Positions 8,370 to 15,631 of a stretch of DNA of 17,491 bases are shown in pieces (positions within the stretch are counted from its first letter, which is position 1; each line of letters opens with the position of its first letter). The translations under genes were made by a program, and so were the position numbers. Under the pieces are notes generated by a model, which saw only the letters and a list, made by a program, of their open reading frames with translations, did not search any database and was not told the DNA's origin. Where the stretch lies: contig JAFAGM010000001.1 of NCBI GenBank assembly GCA_023422775.1, positions 1-17,491 on the forward strand, written 5' to 3'. This DNA comes from Pseudomonadota bacterium (GTDB taxonomy: Bacteria > Pseudomonadota > Alphaproteobacteria > Rhizobiales > Xanthobacteraceae).

Positions 8370-9476
8370 TCAGAACGACAGCGACGAAACCACCCGGACC
8401 TTCTGGGCCGGATCGAGCTTCTGCACGCCGAGTGCGACCACCTTGGCGCCCTCGTTGACGCCGCCGGAGATCACCACCGAATTGCTGTCATAGGATTTCA
8501 CGATCACCGGCTTCAGCGTCACGGCGCCGGAATCGTCGACAATATAGAGAGAGGGATTGCTGCCCTGGCTGAACAGCGCCGACAGCGGCAGCTTGGCCAC
8601 GCGTTCGGTGGCAGCGTCCGCCAGCGTCAGCGTCGCGGTCATGCCGAGCGAAACCTTGTCGTCGGCCCCCGGCAGCGAGAACTTTGCGAGATAGGTCCGC
8701 GTCGCCGGATCGGCCGACGGCGCGATCTCGCGCAGCTTCGCGGCATATTTCCTGTCGGCATCGGTCCACAGCGTCACGGTGGCGGTGCCGGACTTGGCGC
8801 GGCCGACCAGCGTCTCCGGGATCGCGACCACGGCTTCCTTTTCCGCAAAGCGCGCGATGCGAACCGCGGTCTGGCCGGAGGCTACGACCTGGCCGGGATC
8901 GATCAGGGTTGCGGTGACGACGCCGCGGGTATCGGCGACCAGCGTTGCATAGGAAAGAGAGTTCTTGGTGAGTTCGACCGAACGCTCGGCGCGATTGAAG
9001 CGCGCCCGCGCCTCATCGGCTGCCGCGCGGCTCTGATCCATCTGCGCATCCGTGGTCCAGCCCTTGGCCCGCAGATCCTTGGCGCGCTGCTCGGAAGCGG
9101 TCGCCTGCGCCAGCACGCCCGTGGCGGCGCTGTACTCGGCCTCCGATTGTTCGGCCTGCAGCTTCAGATCGACCTCGTCGAGGGTGGCGAGCGGCTGGCC
9201 GACATCGACGGTCTGGCCGACCTCCACGAGACGCTTGGCGACCTTGCCGGGCACCCGAAAGCCCATATCGGTCTCGATCCGGGGCCGGATGGTGCCGACG
9301 AAGCTGCGCTCGGGCGTCTCGGCTGCGTAGTGCACGGTCGCGACCAGGACCGGACGTCCGGGGGCGGTCACCTCTGCCGCCTTTTCATTGCAACCGGTCA
9401 GCGCAACCGCCGCAAAGGCCAACGAAGCACCAGCCAAGAGCCTGTAATAACTAGATAAAATAGAAAGAGCGAACAT
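8370..9476 (-). CDS. RND efflux periplasmic adaptor lipoprotein (HlyD/AcrA family)
   Basis: A 368-residue membrane fusion protein that bridges the RND pump to an outer-membrane channel. The N-terminus is a lipoprotein signal with lipobox LTGC, the modified cysteine being C29, so it is expected to be anchored by lipid. The first half of the lipoyl domain is visible in FRVPGKVAKRLVEVGQTV with DVGQPLATLDE (about residues 72-101). A helical hairpin rich in Ala, Glu, Gln and Arg (about 105-165) follows, then the second lipoyl half, TRGVVTATLIDPGQVVASGQ, and a beta-barrel domain. The ATG at 9476 has GGAGAG about 6 bases upstream. It is the first gene of the efflux unit and its promoter region is the divergent gap shared with ybaL. 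No outer-membrane factor gene follows. Confidence 0.92.
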   Translation of the reverse strand: MFALSILSSYYRLLAGASLAFAAVALTGCNEKAAEVTAPGRPVLVATVHYAAETPERSFVGTIRPRIETDMGFRVPGKVAKRLVEVGQTVDVGQPLATLDEVDLKLQAEQSEAEYSAATGVLAQATASEQRAKDLRAKGWTTDAQMDQSRAAADEARARFNRAERSVELTKNSLSYATLVADTRGVVTATLIDPGQVVASGQTAVRIARFAEKEAVVAIPETLVGRAKSGTATVTLWTDADRKYAAKLREIAPSADPATRTYLAKFSLPGADDKVSLGMTATLTLADAATERVAKLPLSALFSQGSNPSLYIVDDSGAVTLKPVIVKSYDSNSVVISGGVNEGAKVVALGVQKLDPAQKVRVVSSLSF

Positions 9477-9507
9477 CGGAACTCTCCATCGCAGGATCGA
9501 TGAAGAC

Positions 9508-9534
9508 TGTGTAATGTTCTCTGACGAATGTCAA
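9508..9534 (-). promoter_or_regulatory. Putative promoter of the efflux operon
   Basis: Read on the minus strand, a perfect TTGACA (9534-9529) is followed after 15 bases by TACACA (9513-9508), about 30 bases upstream of the adaptor ATG. The -35 box is a full consensus match; the -10 and the spacer are poor. The prediction rests mainly on the -35 and on its overlap with the inverted repeat at 9521-9544. Confidence 0.45.
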
Positions 9535-9544
9535 TAATCGTCAG
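9521..9544. promoter_or_regulatory. Putative TetR operator (7-10-7 inverted repeat)
   Basis: CTGACGA (9521-9527) and TCGTCAG (9538-9544) are perfect inverted arms around a 10-base AT-rich spacer. The inner sequence TGACGAATGTCA is itself a partial palindrome. The site covers the TTGACA box of the presumed efflux promoter, where a TetR repressor would block RNA polymerase. Its 24-base size suits TetR-family operators. No binding data are available, so the link to the TetR gene at 4418-5023 is inferred. Confidence 0.45.
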
Positions 9545-9561
9545 TAGACACCATTTCGTGA

Positions 9562-9592
9562 GGAACCGGGCGCTTGGCAATCAGCCGGTTCC
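9562..9592. promoter_or_regulatory. 8-bp inverted repeat in the efflux/ybaL divergent region
   Basis: GGAACCGG (9562-9569) and CCGGTTCC (9585-9592) are perfect inverted arms around 15 bases. The site starts 18 bases to the right of the putative TetR operator. It could be a second operator or a hairpin in the leader of the ybaL transcript; nothing in the sequence decides between these. Confidence 0.35.
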
Positions 9593-9669
9593 CAGACCCT
9601 ATCGACGCGGCCCGCTACTTTGCATGGGGTTGTTCCGCGAGTTTTTGAGCTTGCTTCGAGAGCTGGCCT

Positions 9670-9702
9670 GGGGAGCCTCACTTCTTGGGGGGAGCCTCAC
9701 TT
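9670..9702. repeat. Short direct repeat upstream of ybaL
   Basis: The 14-base unit GGGGAGCCTCACTT occurs at 9670-9683 and again at 9689-9702, 19 bases apart, ending about 42 bases before the ybaL ATG. It may be a chance local duplication or a pair of protein-binding half-sites. Confidence 0.6.
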
Positions 9703-9744
9703 GGTCGCAGCGCACAGAGAGTCCGCCTGTGCGAAGACGTCCAA

Positions 9745-11487
9745 ATGCCGCATGACACACCTCTGATCGCCACCATCGCGGCGGGCCTCGGGCTCGCGTT
9801 TTTTTTCGGCACCATTGCGCAACGCCTGAAGATATCCCCCCTGGTCGGATACCTGCTCGCCGGCGTCGCGGTGGGCCCCTTCACGCCGGGCTACGTTGCC
9901 GACCAGGCGCTGGCGACGGAGCTCGCCGAACTCGGCATCATCCTCCTGATGTTCGGCGTGGGCCTGCATTTCTCGCTGAAGGACCTTCTGTCCGTCAAAG
10001 CCATCGCGATCCCGGGGGCCATCTTCCAGATCGCGGTTGCAACGCTGATGGGCCTTGGCCTCGCCCTGCTGATGGGATGGAAGATCAGCGAGGGCCTCGT
10101 CTTCGGACTGGCGCTGTCGGTGGCAAGTACCGTCGTCCTGCTCCGCGCCCTGCAGGAGCGCCGCCTGATGGAGACGGGACGCGGCCGCATCGCCGTCGGC
10201 TGGCTGATCGTCGAAGACCTGGCCATGGTGCTCGCACTCGTCCTGATTCCAGCCTTTGCGAACCTGCAAAACGGGGGCGCCAAGACTACCGCCTCGCTGC
10301 TCGGCGCCCATTTCGAACTCGGGCTCGGGGGCATATTGCTGCTGACGGCCGCCAAGATTGCGCTTTTCATCGCCGTGATGCTGGTCGTGGGACGACGGGT
10401 CATCCCGTGGATCCTGCATTACATCGCGCACACGGGATCGCGCGAACTGTTCCGGCTCGCCGTGCTGGCGATCGCGCTGGGCGTCGCGTTCGGATCGACC
10501 AAACTGTTCGACGTGTCGCTGGCGCTGGGCGCGTTCTTTGCCGGGATGATGCTGCGGGAGTCGCCGCTCAGCCAGCGCGCCGCAGAGGAATCGCTGCCGC
10601 TGCGCGATGCCTTTGCGGTGCTGTTCTTCGTGTCGGTCGGAATGCTGTTCGACCCGTCCAGCGTGATCCGCGATCCGTGGCCGCTGATCGCAACCCTCCT
10701 TGTCATCATCATCGGGAAATCGCTCGCCGCATTCCTGATCGTGCTGGCGTTCCGCCACCCGGTCGCAACCGCACTGACGATTTCGGCGAGCCTTGCCCAG
10801 ATCGGCGAGTTCTCCTTCATCCTGGCGGAACTTGGCTTCGGCTCGAACCTGCTTTCCAAGCAGGCCCGCGACCTGATCCTCGCCGGCGCGATCCTTTCCA
10901 TCATGCTCAATCCCCTGGTGTTCGCGGGCGTCGACTGGCTGATCGCGCAGCGCGAGCGCCGCAACGCGCCCTCTCCGAGCCGGGTGAAGACGCCCAAGGC
11001 GATCCCGATGACGCACCTGACGGATCACACGATCCTGGTCGGTTACGGCAGGGTCGGAAATCTCATCGGCAATGACCTGAGGCAGAAGAAGCTGCCGTTC
11101 CTCGTGATCGAGGCTTCGGACAGCACGGTCAGCAAACTCACGGAGAGCGGCATCGAAGCGCTCATGGGCAATGCCGCGACGCCCGAAATTCTCAAGGCTG
11201 CGGGACTCCCCAGGAGCCGAAACGTCGTCGTGGCCATTCCGGAGGCATTCGAGGCGGGACAGATCGTCCAGCAGGCCCGCGCCGCCAACGCCAATATCCG
11301 GATCATCGCGCGCGCGCATTCGGACGCCGAGGTCAAACATCTGCAGGGGTTGGGAGCGGATACGGTCATCATGGGCGAGCGGGAAATCGCGCGCGGGATG
11401 ATCGAGGAACTGGAGAGGCCATTCTCGGATGCTTCCGATGATTCCCCGCTTGTGGCCGAGGCCGGTTCGCGAGCAGCCCAGGCGTAG
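9745..11487 (+). CDS. ybaL: YbaL-type monovalent cation:proton antiporter (CPA2) with TrkA-N domain
   Basis: A 580-residue inner-membrane antiporter of the CPA2/KefB family, related to E. coli YbaL along its whole length as recalled (for example ISPLVGYLLAGVAVGPFTPG, LAELGIILLMFGVGLHFSLK and MGEREIAR). Residues about 8-400 form the transmembrane exchanger, with the acidic E157-D158 in GWLIVEDLAM at the expected ion-binding helix. Residues about 428-550 form a TrkA-N nucleotide-binding domain with the Rossmann loop GYGRVGN (433-439), which usually gates transport through NAD(H) or nucleotides. Its physiological role is likely K+ (or Na+)/H+ exchange and pH or osmotic balance; the exact ion is unknown. 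The ATG at 9745 is chosen because it matches the E. coli start (M-H/P-H-x-TPLI); a TTG 20 codons earlier gives an extension with no family character. The ribosome binding site is weak (GAAGACG). Confidence 0.92.
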   Translation: MPHDTPLIATIAAGLGLAFFFGTIAQRLKISPLVGYLLAGVAVGPFTPGYVADQALATELAELGIILLMFGVGLHFSLKDLLSVKAIAIPGAIFQIAVATLMGLGLALLMGWKISEGLVFGLALSVASTVVLLRALQERRLMETGRGRIAVGWLIVEDLAMVLALVLIPAFANLQNGGAKTTASLLGAHFELGLGGILLLTAAKIALFIAVMLVVGRRVIPWILHYIAHTGSRELFRLAVLAIALGVAFGSTKLFDVSLALGAFFAGMMLRESPLSQRAAEESLPLRDAFAVLFFVSVGMLFDPSSVIRDPWPLIATLLVIIIGKSLAAFLIVLAFRHPVATALTISASLAQIGEFSFILAELGFGSNLLSKQARDLILAGAILSIMLNPLVFAGVDWLIAQRERRNAPSPSRVKTPKAIPMTHLTDHTILVGYGRVGNLIGNDLRQKKLPFLVIEASDSTVSKLTESGIEALMGNAATPEILKAAGLPRSRNVVVAIPEAFEAGQIVQQARAANANIRIIARAHSDAEVKHLQGLGADTVIMGEREIARGMIEELERPFSDASDDSPLVAEAGSRAAQA

Positions 11488-11528
11488 AACAGCGAGGGGC
11501 TGGTGGCGGCAAGCGCGGCGGCGGGTTG

Positions 11529-12710
11529 CTAATCCGCCAACTGAAACCGCTCGAAGCGGTGCAGTTCTTCCTCAATGCGGCGCTTGAAGTCCTTGCGCAG
11601 GCTGCGCATTGCGCCCTTTCCGACCCAGCTCCACTTCTGCATGAGGAGCTTCTTGTTCTGGCGATCGGTCTTCAGGTCGATCGCGGCGACGATGTCTTCG
11701 CCGACCAGGACCGGCAGCGCGAAGTACCCGAAAAGGCGCTTGTCCTTCGGTACATAGGCCTCGAACCGGTGACCGTAGTTGAAGAACAGTTCGGTGCGCT
11801 TGCGCTGGATGATGAGGGGATCGAACGGCGAGAGGATGTGAACGAGACCGGCATCGCCCTCGCCTGCCGACCCCGACCAGTCCGCCTCCAGCACCTCGGT
11901 CCGCGCCCAATGCTCCTGCTTGCCGGCGCCTTCGAGCGCGACCGGGGCCAGTTCCTTGCGCCGCACCCGCGCTTCGATCAGGCGCCGCACCGCCGCCTTG
12001 CTCGGCGCGTCGAGATGACAGACGGAATCCAGGCTGACGAGCCCCTGCGAACGCAATGCCCGATCGAGCAGGTAGGCGGTGATTTCGGCCGACGGCGCCG
12101 GCTTCGGCGGCTTGTCCCAGCCGAAATGCCGCGTCATCAACTCATAGGTCTTGAGCATGCCGGTGCGTTCCGAGATCGTGACCTCGCCGGTATAGAAGGC
12201 TAGCTGCAGCGCCCGCTTCGAGGGCTTGCGGCTCTGCCACAAATGTTCCTTGTCGGTCAGCACGTCGTCGTCGATGTCGCGAATGGTGAGCGCGCCGTCG
12301 CGCCGCAACAGCCGCATCACCTTGCGCGTATCCTCGGGCTTGACGGAAGCGAACCATTTATGGCCTTCGCGCCGGTGCAGCCGCATCGCCGAGACGAAGA
12401 AGCGAAAATCCCGCGCCGGCACATAGGACAGCGCATGGGTCCAGTATTCGAAAACGCTCTTGTCGATGCTCTGCGCCTGCCGCAGGTCCGCGCGGGCGTA
12501 GTCCGGGATGCGGCTATGGAGAATGTGATGATGGCAGCGCTCGATCACATGGATGGTGTCGATCTGGACGTAGCCAAGATGATCCACCGCCGCGGCCACG
12601 GCCTGCGGTCCACTGCCAAATGGCTCGCGGGTATCGAGCCGCTGGGCATGCAGCCAGATTCGCCGGGCCTCGGCTTTGGACAGGGGTCGGGGGACGGTCA
12701 CGCGGGGCAT
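11529..12710 (-). CDS. ycaQ: YcaQ/AlkX-type winged-helix DNA glycosylase
   Basis: A 393-residue protein of the HTH_42 family (PF06224), related to E. coli YcaQ (about 410 residues), a glycosylase that unhooks DNA interstrand crosslinks and removes bulky N7-alkyl purines. The QxD catalytic motif of the YcaQ branch is present as Q49-I-D51 in LGYVQIDTIHVIERCHH, rather than the QxQ of the AlkZ branch. Further family blocks are EYWTHALSYVPARDF, SPFDPLIIQRKRTELFF and a C-terminal FGYFALPVLVGEDIVAAIDL. The ATG at 12710 aligns with the family start (PLSKAEARRIWLHAQ); the frame remains open upstream, but that part is Arg/Ser/Pro-rich and unlike the family. There is no clear Shine-Dalgarno sequence, so translation may start on a short or leaderless mRNA. 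It converges with ybaL and lies 58 bases downstream of the small membrane protein gene. Confidence 0.87.
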   Translation of the reverse strand: MPRVTVPRPLSKAEARRIWLHAQRLDTREPFGSGPQAVAAAVDHLGYVQIDTIHVIERCHHHILHSRIPDYARADLRQAQSIDKSVFEYWTHALSYVPARDFRFFVSAMRLHRREGHKWFASVKPEDTRKVMRLLRRDGALTIRDIDDDVLTDKEHLWQSRKPSKRALQLAFYTGEVTISERTGMLKTYELMTRHFGWDKPPKPAPSAEITAYLLDRALRSQGLVSLDSVCHLDAPSKAAVRRLIEARVRRKELAPVALEGAGKQEHWARTEVLEADWSGSAGEGDAGLVHILSPFDPLIIQRKRTELFFNYGHRFEAYVPKDKRLFGYFALPVLVGEDIVAAIDLKTDRQNKKLLMQKWSWVGKGAMRSLRKDFKRRIEEELHRFERFQLAD

Positions 12711-12768
12711 CGCGCGGCAATGTAGCCGGATTCGCCGCCGTGAGGAGTCCTCGATCAGGCGCCGAGGA

Positions 12769-13017
12769 TCAGGGGTTACCCGAGTCGCTGTGCTTCTGCG
12801 GCTCCCCGATGCTGCCGGTGGAGATATCGGCCTCGCAGGAGGCGCGGCCCGCATGCGTGGCCTGGCACTTGTAGACGGCACCGGTCAGACGATCGACCAG
12901 CCACGCGCTTTCCTCGGTCGGGCTTTCGATCCCGATGTAGCGGCTGCCGATGGAACTGATCAGCGTCGACAGCAGGATTGCAGCGGCGATCATGGCCGCA
13001 CCGATCAATGTTGGCAT
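12769..13017 (-). CDS. Small single-span membrane protein of unknown function
   Basis: An 82-residue protein. Residues 4-24 (LIGAAMIAAAILLSTLISSIG) form one hydrophobic segment, followed by a soluble tail with a short beta-like motif, AWLVDRLTGAVYKCQA, and a pair of cysteines (C51 and C61) that could form a disulfide if the tail faces the periplasm. Short proteins with a membrane anchor and a DRxTG-V-C type tail seem frequent in Bradyrhizobium, but I do not know a function. The ATG at 13017 has GGAAG about 8 bases upstream. A GTG at 13095 would add 26 mostly polar residues and also has GAGG-like sequence before it, so the start is not settled. It is on the same strand as ycaQ and could be cotranscribed. 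Confidence 0.6.
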   Translation of the reverse strand: MPTLIGAAMIAAAILLSTLISSIGSRYIGIESPTEESAWLVDRLTGAVYKCQATHAGRASCEADISTGSIGEPQKHSDSGNP

Positions 13018-13410
13018 CGAACTTCCGGAACTCGTCGGCTCCGGCGTGCTGGTGCGATAGCCCAGATACTCGCGCTGACGCTTGACTGACTGCACACCCG
13101 CCTCGCCCGTTGGTTGCGCCGAACGATTCCTTTTTCGGATGTTCTTCGTGAGCGATCCAGCTAGGTGTGCATCTTGCCGATTTGTTGTCCACAGCTCGGC
13201 GCTGGCGCGGCATCGGAACAACGACAATGGTTCCGGCAAATGCGCATCCAGTCGGTGCCGCCCACGCGGCAAGCCGTCCTTTACCAGGGTGATATGAAGG
13301 TGGCCTGAAGGTGACTTGGGTCACATTCACTGGTTTGAACCGAACCTATGTTCGCAGCATCAAAACGTCATGCAGGCCAGCTTGCAGGCGTTAACAGTGA
13401 GGATAGGACA
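13018..13410. other. 393-base intergenic region with two short palindromes
   Basis: This is the divergent gap between the small membrane protein and the OmpA-domain gene. The 13018-13095 part could be coding if the longer start of the small protein is used. The right end carries the two palindromes listed at 13311-13354. I found no convincing gene in the middle, and no RNA gene that I recognise. Confidence 0.5.
13311..13354. promoter_or_regulatory. Pair of 5-4-5 palindromes upstream of the OmpA-domain gene
   Basis: GTGAC-TTGG-GTCAC (13311-13324) and CGAAC-CTAT-GTTCG (13341-13354) are both perfect 5-base inverted repeats around 4 bases. Their centres are exactly 30 bases apart, close to three helical turns, and the second ends 56 bases before the ATG at 13411. 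They are plausible regulator sites. The arms differ in sequence, so one protein binding both is not obvious. Confidence 0.35.
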
Positions 13411-14040
13411 ATGAACCGCTTTCAACTTTCAATCGTGACGATCAGCGCCGCGCTGTCGATGTCGGCGGGGCTGGCCGTGGCCGGCGACACCGTTTCGGCC
13501 GACCAGATCCTCGGCGCGCTGAAGCCGAAATCCGCAACCCGCGGCCTCTCCACCGGGCAGCAGCCGGTCGACACCGCAGCACAGGCCAGGGAGACCAGCT
13601 TCGTCAACACGCTGCGCAACCGCAAGACGCGGTCGCTGTCGCTCGGCGAACGCCAGGAAATCGCGGAGCTCGCCGCCACCAAGCCGAAGATCGATCTGGA
13701 GATCCAGTTCGACTACAACTCGGCCGACATCAGCAAGGGCTCGACGTCAGCCGTGCAGGAACTCGGCAAGGCGCTTTCCAGCCCCGACCTGAAGGGTTCG
13801 ACCTTCGTGGTTGCCGGTCACACCGACGCGATCGGTAGCGAGGGCTACAATCAGGAACTCAGCGAACGCCGCGCCGACACGATCAAGAAGTACCTGACCG
13901 AGAAATACGGCATCGCCGGCGCCAGCCTGGTGACCGTCGGTTACGGCGAAAGCAGGCCAAAGGATGCGAACGCGCCGATGGACCCGACCAACCGCCGGGT
14001 GCAGGTCGTCAACATGGATACCAAGACCGCCGCGAAGTGA
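13411..14040 (+). CDS. Exported OmpA-domain (peptidoglycan-binding) protein
   Basis: A 209-residue envelope protein. The first 24 residues are a Sec signal peptide ending in LAVA before GDTVSA. After a polar linker, residues about 95-205 form an OmpA C-terminal-like domain (PF00691), which binds the diaminopimelate of peptidoglycan. Family marks are the start LEIQFDYNSADIS, the GHTDAIGSEGYN block with D139 and N147, LSERRADTIKKYL, and GYGESRPKDAN with NRRVQV near the end. There is no lipobox and no beta-barrel, so it is probably a soluble periplasmic protein held by peptidoglycan. The ATG at 13411 has GAGGA about 8 bases upstream. It is a single gene converging on the PMT gene with a 51-base gap. 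Confidence 0.9.
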   Translation: MNRFQLSIVTISAALSMSAGLAVAGDTVSADQILGALKPKSATRGLSTGQQPVDTAAQARETSFVNTLRNRKTRSLSLGERQEIAELAATKPKIDLEIQFDYNSADISKGSTSAVQELGKALSSPDLKGSTFVVAGHTDAIGSEGYNQELSERRADTIKKYLTEKYGIAGASLVTVGYGESRPKDANAPMDPTNRRVQVVNMDTKTAAK

Positions 14041-14091
14041 GTGCTTCAGGGAGATCATCCGCAAAGCGGTTGGCGTGGACGAACGGCCGTC

Positions 14092-15354
14092 TCAGATCCA
14101 GTTCTGGAAGACCATCAGACGGTTGAACGCCGCCATCGACGTGCCGATGAACGCAGCGGATATCGGCAACATGGCGGCGAAGCCGGCAGCACCGATCGCA
14201 ACACAGGCCCATAACGGCCAGCCGGGCATGTTGCCGCGTCTCAGCGCATAGACCAGGGCAAAGCTCGCCGTGGTCGCCGCCGGCAGATAGTAATAGATGA
14301 AGCCGAGCGTGCGCGGCAGCAGCGCCCATGCGAGATACGGGCCGAAATAAAACGCCAGTATCAGGAACGGATCCGCCCGCCGCGTCACGATCCAGTCGCG
14401 CAGGCAGATGGCGAGCGCGATCAGCGCCGGCCACAGGATCAGCGGATTGCCGAGAAAGACGACGGCGGCGATGCGATCTTCCCCGACCTTGTCGAACAGA
14501 TACCAGACCGGGCGCACGAGGAACGGCCACGACGGCCACGAACTCATATAGGTATGGCCCGCGATCGCGGTCGTGGTGTTGTCGCTGAAAATCCGCCGTT
14601 GCGCTTCCAGGATGCCGGTGAGCGAGAAGCCGTAGAGCGGAACGAAGGTCGCGAGATAAACCACGGCCGGAATCAAAATGAGGCACGCCGCAAAATGCCA
14701 GGCCCTGAAGTCGGGCCAAAGGTCAGGCCGGTACCAGTCCTCGGGCCGTGCATCGGCAAACTGCGCGCGCCAGCCTTGCAGCAGCCGGACGGCGGCGATG
14801 ATGACGATGCAAACCGCGAGCACGAACAGCCCGCTCCATTTGCAGCCGATCGACAGGCCGAAGGCCACGCCAGCGAGCCCGAACCACAGATGCGGCCGTT
14901 GCCTTCGAAAGCCGTGCATGAACGCCGCGACACCAAGCAGGCTGAAAGCGAGCGCAAAAATATCCAGCATCGCGATCCGCGATTGCACGAACAGCATCTG
15001 GTTGAAGAAGGCCAGCAGCGTTGCAGCGATCGCCGGGCCTTGCGCGGCAAACAGCGCCAGGCCGCACAGATACGCTGCCACGAGGGCGAGCGATCCGAAC
15101 AAGGCAGCCGGATAGCGCCAGCCCAGCGGGCCGTCGCCGAACGAACGGATCGACAGCGCGATGAGCTGCTTTGCCAGCGGCGGATGCATCGGGTTGAGCA
15201 TCGGCTGCGGCATCACGGGCTCCAGCATCTGCCGCGCCGCCGGGACATAATGCACCTCGTCGAAATAGAACTTCTCCGGAGTTGTTATGCCGATCAGCAT
15301 CGCGAAATGCGCGATGACGAAGATGATTCCGGCGACGATGGCGCTGCGCATCAT
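14092..15354 (-). CDS. PMT-family protein O-mannosyltransferase (GT39-like membrane glycosyltransferase)
   Basis: A 420-residue polytopic membrane protein of the dolichyl-phosphate-mannose:protein mannosyltransferase family (PF02366, with a C-terminal four-helix part like PF16192). These enzymes move mannose from a polyprenyl-phosphate carrier to Ser/Thr of proteins emerging from the Sec channel. After the first helix comes the catalytic acidic pair D32-E33 in FYFDEVHYVPAARQML, then HPPLAKQLIAL (from H57), SRIAMLDIFALAF and GCKWSGLFVL, all PMT hallmarks. There is no MIR domain, as in other bacterial members. It is somewhat shorter than the mycobacterial enzymes as I recall them. The start is placed at the first of two adjacent ATGs (15354); the ribosome binding site is weak, and a GTG at 15396 is an alternative. 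It is divergent from the FecR/barrel pair. Related family members that glycosylate lipid A share parts of this fold, so the acceptor is not certain. Confidence 0.85.
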   Translation of the reverse strand: MMRSAIVAGIIFVIAHFAMLIGITTPEKFYFDEVHYVPAARQMLEPVMPQPMLNPMHPPLAKQLIALSIRSFGDGPLGWRYPAALFGSLALVAAYLCGLALFAAQGPAIAATLLAFFNQMLFVQSRIAMLDIFALAFSLLGVAAFMHGFRRQRPHLWFGLAGVAFGLSIGCKWSGLFVLAVCIVIIAAVRLLQGWRAQFADARPEDWYRPDLWPDFRAWHFAACLILIPAVVYLATFVPLYGFSLTGILEAQRRIFSDNTTTAIAGHTYMSSWPSWPFLVRPVWYLFDKVGEDRIAAVVFLGNPLILWPALIALAICLRDWIVTRRADPFLILAFYFGPYLAWALLPRTLGFIYYYLPAATTASFALVYALRRGNMPGWPLWACVAIGAAGFAAMLPISAAFIGTSMAAFNRLMVFQNWI

Positions 15355-15454
15355 CGATTCCGGGAGAACTGAATATGATTGGGACGATGTCTTCACGGAT
15401 TCGAAGCAACTGACTCGCGGACAAACGGATTGCGGCGAAATTGAGTGTGGGCGC

Positions 15455-15493
15455 AACAGATTTTTATGTCCATCACATTGAACGAAATCTGTT
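15455..15493. promoter_or_regulatory. 9-bp perfect inverted repeat in the PMT/FecR divergent region
   Basis: AACAGATTT (15455-15463) and AAATCTGTT (15485-15493) are perfect inverted arms separated by 21 bases, roughly midway in the 265-base divergent gap. Half-site centres are 30 bases apart, about three helical turns. The site could be an operator acting on both genes or a hairpin. A weaker pair, ACATCG (15550-15555) and CGATGT (15573-15578), lies nearer the FecR gene. Confidence 0.4.
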
Positions 15494-15600
15494 TCCGCCG
15501 TCACTAACGCATGGGCCACTGAGGCGCGGCTTGTGCCATTTCTGCCACAACATCGGCGCGCGCGGTCCGGTACGATGTCGGGATTAACTCGATCGATTAT

Positions 15601-15631
15601 GAAATGAATTTGCGTCGAAATGAATTTGCGT
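15601..15631 (+). repeat. Tandem duplication covering the FecR-domain gene start
   Basis: The 15-base unit GAAATGAATTTGCGT is present at 15601-15615 and 15617-15631, a period of 16 bases. Each copy has an ATG. The first (15604) opens a nine-codon frame, MNLRRNEFA, that ends with TAA at 15631-15633; the second (15620) opens the real gene. Confidence 0.85.

Noticed and set aside
8241..9458. Plus-strand open frame of 405 codons opposite the adaptor gene
   Set aside because: It starts inside the palindromic repeat and runs antisense to a clear adaptor lipoprotein.
9562..9592. EcfG-type stress promoter starting with GGAAC
   Set aside because: The spacing to the next GTT is too long; the sequence is better explained as an inverted repeat.
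9697..11340. Minus-strand open frame of 547 codons opposite ybaL
   Set aside because: Its composition is extreme (Asp, Arg, Gln and His rich), typical of the antisense of a membrane protein gene, while the plus strand matches YbaL throughout.
12711..12881. 57-codon N-terminal extension of the YcaQ-like protein
   Set aside because: It is Arg/Ser/Pro-rich, unlike the family N-terminus, and would overlap the small membrane protein gene on the same strand.
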